Source: Clostridioides difficile ATCC 9689 = DSM 1296
Lineage (GTDB): Bacteria > Bacillota > Clostridia > Peptostreptococcales > Peptostreptococcaceae
Direction: 5' to 3'
DNA: 64,000 bases
Assembly (NCBI RefSeq): GCF_001077535.1
Contig: NZ_CP011968.1
Span: forward strand, 3,100,001-3,164,000
The number at the start of each line of letters is the position of its first letter. Within the stretch, counting starts at the first letter, position 1. Shown here in pieces: positions 58,276-64,000 of the stretch. Under the pieces are notes generated by a model. The model saw only the letters and a list, made by a program, of their open reading frames with translations, did no database searches and was not told the DNA's origin. A program made the position numbers and the translations under genes.

Positions 58276-59238
58276 TTGAAAAAAGGTTATGTTTATATAA
58301 TACTGACTACCTTATTTTTTAGTTCAATGGAAATTAGTCTAAAAACTGTCACTAATGACTTTAATCCCTTACAAATAACTTTATCAAGATTTTTTGTTGG
58401 CGGTTTAGTCTTACTACCTTTTGCTGTAAAAAGATTAAGAGCCCTTAGTCTTTCTATTACAAAATCAGACTTAAAATACTTTGCATTTTTAGGTTTTATG
58501 TGTGTAGTAGTAAGTATGTCATTGTATCAACTTGCTGTTCTAAACACAAAGGCATCTGTAGTTGCTGTTTTGTTCAGTTGTAATCCAGTCTTTGTAATGC
58601 TTTTAGCTTACTTAATTTTGAAGGAAAAAATATATAGGCACAATGTAATTTCACTTATATTAGAAGTTCTTGGAATTATAGTTATAATAAATCCATTGCA
58701 TACAAAACTAACTCTTAGTGGAATATTCTTAACATTATCTTCTGCTATTATTTTTTCAATGTATACTGTATTTGGTAAAAGAAAAACCTTAAAATTTGGT
58801 GGAATAGTTGTAACCTGCTTTAGCTTTATATTTGGTAGTTTGGAAATGTTGATATTGGTTTTACTCACTAAAATTAATTTTATCGCAGATATATTAAATA
58901 AAAATAAGCTTCATGTATTTGCAAATATCCCTATTTTTAGTGGATATACCTTACACAATATGCCCATTATGATTTATGTATTCGTATTTGTTACAGGTGT
59001 TGGTTATGCGCTTTACTTTATGGCAATGGAAGCTACATCTACTAGTCTTACATCTTTAGTATTCTTCTTTAAACCAGTAATATCTCCAATACTAGCATTA
59101 TTAATACTTAAAGAAATTATCCCTATAAACATGGTTGTAGGAATTTTATTGATAGTAATTGGTTCAATAATTTCTATTATACCTACGATAATTACTCAAA
59201 TGCATAATAAACACGTTGAAGCCTTGTATAAGGAGTAG
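58276..59238 (+). CDS. EamA/DMT-family transporter
   Basis: The 320-residue protein has ten predicted transmembrane segments in two EamA repeats: first FFSSMEISLKTVTNDFNPLQIT with SRFFVGGLVLLPFA, second SAIIFSMYTVFGKRKT through LVFFFKPVISPILALLILKE. The start is TTG at 58276 behind GGAGG (MKKGYVYIIL); the longer frame has no ribosome site and would add a non-membrane tail. DMT exporters handle amino acids, sugars or drugs; the substrate is unknown. Confidence 0.85.
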   Translation: MKKGYVYIILTTLFFSSMEISLKTVTNDFNPLQITLSRFFVGGLVLLPFAVKRLRALSLSITKSDLKYFAFLGFMCVVVSMSLYQLAVLNTKASVVAVLFSCNPVFVMLLAYLILKEKIYRHNVISLILEVLGIIVIINPLHTKLTLSGIFLTLSSAIIFSMYTVFGKRKTLKFGGIVVTCFSFIFGSLEMLILVLLTKINFIADILNKNKLHVFANIPIFSGYTLHNMPIMIYVFVFVTGVGYALYFMAMEATSTSLTSLVFFFKPVISPILALLILKEIIPINMVVGILLIVIGSIISIIPTIITQMHNKHVEALYKE

Positions 59239-59296
59239 TAATTGATAATCTATCATAGTTATACATAAGACAAAATTTATTAGATTTAAACGCAAT

Positions 59297-59330
59297 ATAA
59301 AAGAGATGCCATTATAATAGCATCTCTTTA
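59297..59330. terminator. Bidirectional terminator between the EamA gene and zmp1
   Basis: AAAGAGATGC and GCATCTCTTT form a perfect 10-bp stem with T-tracts after it in both orientations. Confidence 0.85.
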
Positions 59331-59359
59331 TTTATATTTATTTTAAATTTATTAAAACT

Positions 59360-60022
59360 CTATTTAGCTAAATTTTGCAAAAAGCTATAAGTTTGTGGAC
59401 AAGCTGATTTTAACTTACTATTTGTATCTTGATTTAAATAGTAATATGCAAATGATTCTGCAAAAAATTCTTCTGGATATACACCTAAGTAGTTTACATT
59501 ACCTAAAGAACGACCTTCTTTAGCAAATATTTGTTTGAATTGTGCTGATTTAGATATATCATTTAATACTATATGGTCTATTGCATGTGCTGTTTCATGT
59601 AATTCTAAATTTATTGAATCATGCCCTTTACCTTTGTTACTAAATCCTATTCTAAGAGCTACTGTACTTCCACCTAAACCTGGAACATCATCCCAAGTTT
59701 TTCCAGTACCTTCCCATCCCTTAGGAACTACACCTTTTAAATAAGCATATTCTTTTTCATCTGTTAACTTTCCACTTAATAATTTTATTTTTAAGTTATT
59801 TTGCTTTAATGCATTTAAATACTTTCCATCTATATTAGCTAATCTATTTACCATAGCATTAGCTTCGTTTTTATCGTAATTTCCAGTTGGAAAAACTACT
59901 ATTTGACTAAGTGTGTCTTTATTTTGTTGTATAGTAGTACTATCTGCATGTGCACTTACTGGAACTGAACTTATTAAGAATATTGATATTATAGCTATTA
60001 ATAATTTTTTACTTGGTCTCAT
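59360..60022 (-). CDS. zmp1: Pro-Pro endopeptidase PPEP-1 (Zmp1)
   Basis: The 220-residue secreted metallopeptidase has a signal peptide (MRPSKKLLIAIISIFLISSVPVSAHA) and HExxH as LELHETAHAIDH (H142, E143, H146), with the third metal ligand in YPEEFFAESFAYYY. PPEP-1 cuts between two prolines in xNP/PVP-type sites of the adhesins CD2831 and CD3246, releasing cells from the surface. The adjacent upstream gene encodes such a substrate. GGAGGG precedes the ATG. A c-di-GMP-I riboswitch lies in the leader. Confidence 0.95.
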   Translation of the reverse strand: MRPSKKLLIAIISIFLISSVPVSAHADSTTIQQNKDTLSQIVVFPTGNYDKNEANAMVNRLANIDGKYLNALKQNNLKIKLLSGKLTDEKEYAYLKGVVPKGWEGTGKTWDDVPGLGGSTVALRIGFSNKGKGHDSINLELHETAHAIDHIVLNDISKSAQFKQIFAKEGRSLGNVNYLGVYPEEFFAESFAYYYLNQDTNSKLKSACPQTYSFLQNLAK

Positions 60023-60066
60023 ATTATTCCCTCCTTTGAGTTAGGCCGGGAGTAATAAATTTCAAA

Positions 60067-60093
60067 ATAAAAAAGATACCCAAGAGTATCTTT
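60067..60093 (-). terminator. Intrinsic terminator of the zmp1 riboswitch
   Basis: On the minus strand GATAC and GTATC close a hairpin followed by TTTTTTATTTT. TACTCTT in its 5-prime arm can instead pair with AAGAGTA right after the aptamer. Confidence 0.8.
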
Positions 60094-60121
60094 GTATATA
60101 CAAAAAGAAATTTTTACTCTT

Positions 60122-60200
60122 TTCGGCAACTGGCTGGCATGGTTTACTAAACTTTAGCCCCTATAGCTTTGCGTGACTAGGTTTCCCTAGTTTTGCCTCA
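60122..60200 (-). ncRNA. c-di-GMP-I (GEMM-I) riboswitch aptamer of zmp1
   Basis: On the minus strand: GAGGCAAA, GGGAAA hairpin, CACGCAAAGCTATAGGGG, then ATGCCAGCCAGTTGCCG. All core GEMM-I positions are present. The terminator immediately downstream gives an OFF switch: high c-di-GMP stops zmp1 transcription, as reported for this gene. Confidence 0.95.
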
Positions 60201-60301
60201 TTTAATTTTATATCTATATTATAGCTTATATCTTTTTAATTGTCTATATCCCTTTGGAACTTTTTTCTAAAAAGTTATTATTTTTTTACATAAATCTTCA
60301 A

Positions 60302-60360
60302 AAAAAAATATCTTCTAACAATATTTTCATTATTAAATATTGTTTTAGAAGATATTTTTT
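60302..60360 (-). terminator. Terminator of the CD2831-like adhesin gene
   Basis: AAAAAATATCTTCTA pairs with TAGAAGATATTTTTT, with an inner CAATATTT/AAATATTG stem; long A/T tracts on both sides. Confidence 0.85.
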
Positions 60361-60392
60361 AATATAACTTATATTTTTTATAATGTTAGGGT

Positions 60393-63311
60393 CTAATTTG
60401 TATTTTTATTTCTTCTTAATACGATAAGTCCTACAATAGCTCCTATAACCAAAAGTATTTCTCCAATAATTGTAGTACTATCCCCTGTTTTTGGTGGTAC
60501 TGGTGGATTTACCAAAGTATCATCTTTAACTTTATTATTTTTTTCTTCTGACACTGATGGCTTTACTACTTCTGGTATTGGAATAATCTGTTTAACAGGA
60601 GTTTCTATCATCTCTTCTGATGGTGGTACTGGCGGATTCAATACCTCTGGTATTGGCGGATTTATTATATCTTCTGATGGTGGTACTGGTGGATTTATAA
60701 CTATAGTATCCTCTGTATCAGATGAACTTGATGGTTTCCTTGGTTTATCTGTGCTTGGTGGTACTGGTGGATTTACCATTGGTTCATCTGTATCTGGAGG
60801 TATTGGTGGATTTACTGGTGGATTTTCTTGTTTTAGATTTTCTATATTTCCAATATCTACTATCTTACCAATATCTTCATTACCAATTTCAACCTTAACT
60901 TTATCCTTCAGTTTTTCATATCCACGTGGAGCCATTATCTCCACTAAATAATATGTTCCTGGGTTTTTTACACTAGATTGAATTATACCATCTTCATCAC
61001 TAACTAAATCCTTAACTACTATATTTCCAAATGCATCTTCTAAATTGAACTTAGCACCTGAAAGTACATTTTTATCTAAAGCATCCACTTTTTTAGCTTC
61101 AAAAGCATAACCTTGCTTAGTAGTCTCTACTCCTGGAGGACTTGAACCATTAATCTGAGCCACATTTCGTATAGTCTCCCCAACTTTTACATTTGTGAAG
61201 TTTGCATCAAATGTAACCCAACTTTGCACAGGTTCCCCTTCTTTTATCTGTTTAAATTCGTATTTATTTACTAATCTTATTGTATTTTTTCCATCTCCAG
61301 CTTCTTTTTTAAGTTCAAGATTATCAGAATATTTTATATTAGATATTTCTAGAACTGAGTTTACTTCATCTAAAAGATTTACTTGTCCTGCATCATAAAC
61401 TCCATAAGTTGACATATTGATTTTGTATTTAACAATCTGGTTATCACTACTGTTTAAAACTTTTTTATCAACTTCTTTTTTTGCGCTTATTAATCCAGAA
61501 TTTTTCTTAAAGTTTATCTCATCATTTTTATCAATTTCACTATTATTTGCATCAAGAACAGCTCTATTTATATAGCTATCTTCAATACTAATTACCTTTA
61601 ATGTATAAGCTATAAAAAACTTTGATTCCACTTCTTCTTTACTGAGATTAATTGTAAATCCAGTTATAACTTTATCTACTTGCCCACTTTCATTTCTTTT
61701 TTCTTCTACTTTATATGAAATATTATTGGCAATTTTTTCTTTACTCCAAGGAGTCCAGCTCCCATTCATTGGAATTTCTACAACTCTAAAATCATGCCCA
61801 GCTTCTCCTGAAGTAGTTAATCTCATGCCTTCTGGTATATTATCTGTTATAACAACATTACTTATTGGTGATTTATCATCATTTATTGAAATCTGATAGT
61901 TTATTACTTGACCAACTTGAGTAATATTTGTTGCTCCTGAATGTCCTTTAGTAAGAAGATAATCATCTCCTCTATCAAATATACTTACAGTAGCATCATC
62001 TTCTTGTATCTTCTTACCATCAGATTCAATCCTAGCTACATTCTTATATTTATTACCATGTTTTGCATTTTTGTCACTGATTCTAGCCTTATACTTAACA
62101 GTATACGATTTATCTATATTTCCAAAATTAACTGAAATAGAATTTTTACTCTGTTCAATATTAAAATCACTAACTTCTTTTCCATCACTTGTTACTACAC
62201 TTACAGAACCATTTATCAATGTCAATCCTTCAGGAAGCTCATCATACAAAATAATATCTTTTAACTCTTCCTGCTTTTCATTTACTTGTATACTGTAATT
62301 TATATCTTTATTTTTAACTGGCATAAATACAGTAGTTGATTTTTTTCCTTCAACAAGCTTTTTAAGTGTTCCTTTAGCATCTGGAACATCCGTTTTATCT
62401 CCAGGTTTTATTTCTACATCTATATCTCCACTTCCACTTTCTATTTTTCCAGTAGTTTCAATATGTATTTTTGCATTAGTATCTTCATCAACCTTTTTAA
62501 CATATGCTTCCAAACCTATTTTACCTTGCATTACACTTTGGCCATTAGGTAATTCTCTAAATGTAAGTGTATACTCTCCATTACTTTCTGTTTTATCAAA
62601 GCATTCACTTGTATAATCTAAATTAACTTTATTGAATACATCTGGCACCTTAAAAGTTATTGAATCTCCTGCTTGTATTCCTTTTGATGTTGGAGTATAA
62701 GTTAAATTAAATGATATTTTTTTCATTGATTCTGTTTCTATTGTATTGTTATTAATTTTTACAACAAATCCATAGTCTTCATTTTCTTCATTAAGTTCTT
62801 CTTCTAAAACTTTCAATAAATTTTCATCTTCTAATAGATTATCTTCCTCTGGAGTTTTTTCTGTATTTTTATTATCTAGTGGTTTTTCATCTTCTAAAGC
62901 TTGTTCTGACTTTTTATTATCTGTTGACTTATCTTCTTCTGGTATCTGCTCTGGCTTTTTATTATCTATTGGCTTTTCTCCTTCTGGAGTTTGCTCTGGC
63001 TTTTTATTATCTGTTGACTTATCTTCTTCTGGGGTCTGTTCTGGTTTTTTATTATCTGTTGGTTTTTCTTCCTCTGGGGTCTGTTCTGGTTTTTTATTAT
63101 CTGTTGCCTTATCTTTCTCTGGAGTCTGTTCTGGCTTTTTATTGTCGCTTTCCTTCTCCTCTCCAGTTGATGAATTAGTTGAACCACTTTGAATCTGACT
63201 ATTCTCTCCTAATTCCGAAGCATAAGATACAGTTGGATATATTGTAGACACCACCATACTTAAAATCATAATTAAACTAATTAATAATGCCTTTCTATTT
63301 CCTTTCTTCAT
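60393..63311 (-). CDS. Sortase-anchored adhesin with PPEP-1 cleavage sites (CD2831-like)
   Basis: The 972-residue protein has a signal peptide (to about residue 31) and seven 15-residue Lys/Glu/Pro repeats (residues 56-160). Isopeptide-type Ig domains follow from about 180 to 750, e.g. SFNLTYTPTSKGIQAGDSITFKVPD. A Cna_B/SpaA-like domain spans about 755-835 (GAKFNLEDAFGNIVV; GTYYLVEIMAPRGYEKL). A Pro-rich stalk carries six xNPP(V/I)P sites. The PPKTG sorting signal, hydrophobic span and basic tail (RRNKNTN) end it. Sortase B in C. difficile uses (S/P)PxTG. PPEP-1 cuts the stalk. A c-di-GMP-II riboswitch lies upstream. Confidence 0.92.
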   Translation of the reverse strand: MKKGNRKALLISLIMILSMVVSTIYPTVSYASELGENSQIQSGSTNSSTGEEKESDNKKPEQTPEKDKATDNKKPEQTPEEEKPTDNKKPEQTPEEDKSTDNKKPEQTPEGEKPIDNKKPEQIPEEDKSTDNKKSEQALEDEKPLDNKNTEKTPEEDNLLEDENLLKVLEEELNEENEDYGFVVKINNNTIETESMKKISFNLTYTPTSKGIQAGDSITFKVPDVFNKVNLDYTSECFDKTESNGEYTLTFRELPNGQSVMQGKIGLEAYVKKVDEDTNAKIHIETTGKIESGSGDIDVEIKPGDKTDVPDAKGTLKKLVEGKKSTTVFMPVKNKDINYSIQVNEKQEELKDIILYDELPEGLTLINGSVSVVTSDGKEVSDFNIEQSKNSISVNFGNIDKSYTVKYKARISDKNAKHGNKYKNVARIESDGKKIQEDDATVSIFDRGDDYLLTKGHSGATNITQVGQVINYQISINDDKSPISNVVITDNIPEGMRLTTSGEAGHDFRVVEIPMNGSWTPWSKEKIANNISYKVEEKRNESGQVDKVITGFTINLSKEEVESKFFIAYTLKVISIEDSYINRAVLDANNSEIDKNDEINFKKNSGLISAKKEVDKKVLNSSDNQIVKYKINMSTYGVYDAGQVNLLDEVNSVLEISNIKYSDNLELKKEAGDGKNTIRLVNKYEFKQIKEGEPVQSWVTFDANFTNVKVGETIRNVAQINGSSPPGVETTKQGYAFEAKKVDALDKNVLSGAKFNLEDAFGNIVVKDLVSDEDGIIQSSVKNPGTYYLVEIMAPRGYEKLKDKVKVEIGNEDIGKIVDIGNIENLKQENPPVNPPIPPDTDEPMVNPPVPPSTDKPRKPSSSSDTEDTIVINPPVPPSEDIINPPIPEVLNPPVPPSEEMIETPVKQIIPIPEVVKPSVSEEKNNKVKDDTLVNPPVPPKTGDSTTIIGEILLVIGAIVGLIVLRRNKNTN
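60485..60830 (-). other. PPEP-1 target stalk of the adhesin, ending in the sortase motif
   Basis: The encoded segment contains six sites of form (V/I/L)NPP(V/I)P: VNPPIPP, VNPPVPP, INPPVPP, INPPIPE, LNPPVPP and VNPPVPPKTG. The last overlaps the PPKTG sorting motif. Confidence 0.85.
62832..63146 (-). repeat. Seven tandem 45-bp coding repeats in the adhesin N-terminus
   Basis: Units encode DNKKPEQTPEEDKST-like 15-mers (residues 56-160). The first three or four are nearly identical and later ones drift (KKSEQALEDEKPL, KNTEKTPEEDNLL). Copy number is expected to vary between strains. Confidence 0.9.
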
Positions 63312-63401
63312 GTAAATCTCACCCCTTTAGGTTACCTATAATTTATAATCTAATCTTCCATTAATATCGTATATAAAGTAATTTTTACTAAAAAATTATA
63401 C

Positions 63402-63440
63402 AAAAAAAGCTATGAAAATAAATAAATTTATATTCATAGC
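63402..63440 (-). terminator. Terminator of the c-di-GMP-II riboswitch
   Basis: On the minus strand GCTATGAA pairs with TTCATAGC, followed by TTTTTTT. The 5-prime arm GGCTATG is also the closing strand of the aptamer, so ligand binding and termination compete. Confidence 0.8.
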
Positions 63441-63500
63441 CGGTTGCACCACTGACTCAGTATATCCATAAGGTGCCCAATAATAGAATATACTTCAACA
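63432..63500 (-). ncRNA. c-di-GMP-II riboswitch aptamer
   Basis: On the minus strand TTGGGCACC, TATGGATATACTGAGTCA, then GTGGTGCAACCGGCTATG match the class-II aptamer core (TTGGGCAC...GTAGTGCAACCG). Because the aptamer shares its last stem strand with the terminator, ligand should prevent termination: an ON switch. No sequence suggestive of a self-splicing intron lies alongside. It lies about 120 bases upstream of the adhesin ATG. Confidence 0.9.
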
Positions 63501-63640
63501 TCTCTATAATATTTCATAAAAACAATTAAAATTGCTTTATTTATATTAAAAATACAATTATATACTTCTATTATATTATGCCTCTATACTATTGTCTATC
63601 CTTTTTACATTTTTTACCTTATGATGAGATTAATTAATAA

Positions 63641-63991
63641 TTAAATAAAATCCTTGTCTACAACAATTACACAATTATATTCAGGATTTATCTCCTTAAC
63701 TAATTTTGTTATATCTTCTTTTAAGTCATCTTCTGACATGTTTTTGGAAAATTCGGAAGGATTAACTACTATATCAAATATTAAATTCTTCTTGCTTCCT
63801 TTTCCAACTATTCTAAAATCATGCATAGATTTTACAAGACTATTTTTCTTAAGTATTTCTTCAAGTTCTTTTTTGGCTGACATAACTTCTTTATCTTCAA
63901 GACATATTGGGTCCATGTGAATTACTAGATATATATCTAATTTTTCAGATATTTCTCTCTCTGCAGTATCTATAATTTCATGTATTTCCAT
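63641..63991 (-). CDS. Cation diffusion facilitator, C-terminal cytoplasmic domain (gene runs off the right edge)
   Basis: About 116 residues are visible and the frame stays open to base 64000, so the six-helix membrane domain lies outside. The part seen is the CDF cytoplasmic dimer domain: an opening helix (EIHEIIDTAEREISEK), IYLVIHMDPICLED with the conserved HMDP motif, and HDFRIVGKGSKKNLIFDIVV. CDF proteins export Zn, Mn, Fe or Cd by proton antiport. The internal ATG at 63991 is not the true start. Confidence 0.82.
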   Translation of the reverse strand: MEIHEIIDTAEREISEKLDIYLVIHMDPICLEDKEVMSAKKELEEILKKNSLVKSMHDFRIVGKGSKKNLIFDIVVNPSEFSKNMSEDDLKEDITKLVKEINPEYNCVIVVDKDFI

Positions 63992-64000
63992 TATATCTAT

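Noticed and set aside
62832-63146. Regular 45-bp repeats resembling a repeat array such as CRISPR
   Set aside because: They are in-frame coding repeats of the adhesin with no unique spacers.
63432-63500. Allosteric group I ribozyme linked to the c-di-GMP-II aptamer
   Set aside because: No group I intron core lies between the aptamer and the adhesin gene; a simple terminator does.

Overview
The window reads as a chromosomal segment of Clostridioides difficile. It is AT-rich, uses strong GGAGG-type ribosome sites with frequent TTG/GTG starts, and carries the species-specific S-layer/cell-wall-protein (Cwp) locus. I recognise the genes from the protein sequences and gene order; no database search was run, so strain and locus identity rest on recall. 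SlpA here is longer than the reference-strain protein as I remember it, with a variable N-terminal half, so the strain probably differs from strain 630 in S-layer type.

Region 1 (1-28.4 kb) is the S-layer locus. It runs: partial cwp84 (the Cys protease that matures SlpA), a GtrA-like membrane gene, cwp66, a PIG-L deacetylase, cwp2, secA2 (accessory export ATPase), slpA, then the paralogues cwp12, cwp11, cwp10, a 1987-residue secreted protein with an M60-type metallopeptidase domain, cwp9 and cwp8. Nine proteins carry triple CWB2 modules, placed either N- or C-terminally. The giant gene sits behind a c-di-GMP-I riboswitch with its own terminator. The locus abuts scfA, a 47-residue six-cysteine (SCIFF) peptide gene.

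Region 2 (28.4-37.1 kb) is housekeeping: a TIGR04086-like membrane protein, yajC, tgt, a PsiE-like membrane protein, queA, ruvB, ruvA, ruvC, a BofC-like protein, a DUF1540 protein and a CmpB-like membrane protein. The queA/ruvB gap contains a cluster of six DnaA-box-like 9-mers.

Region 3 (37.3-53.5 kb) is metabolic and accessory. It holds a four-carbon acid-sugar cluster (kinase, GntP permease, GarR-like dehydrogenase, GntR regulator) with a strong cre-like site and GTATAC operators, an ATC-hydrolase-like protein, a heterodimeric ABC exporter behind an attenuator-like leader, a truncated dihydrofolate-reductase-family gene, a D-threonine-aldolase-like enzyme, and an M20 peptidase/yjiH/yjiG operon divergent from an unusual multidomain regulator.

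Region 4 (53.7-64 kb) contains a truncated DUF1648 gene, the bilirubin-reduction operon bilQ-bilR-bilS with an inverted repeat over its promoter, an aminotransferase, an EamA transporter, and the PPEP-1 (zmp1)/CD2831-type adhesin pair. The protease sits behind a c-di-GMP-I riboswitch (terminator favoured by ligand) and its adhesin substrate behind a c-di-GMP-II riboswitch (terminator opposed by ligand). c-di-GMP therefore sets whether the adhesin stays on the wall or is cut off. A partial cation-diffusion-facilitator gene closes the window.
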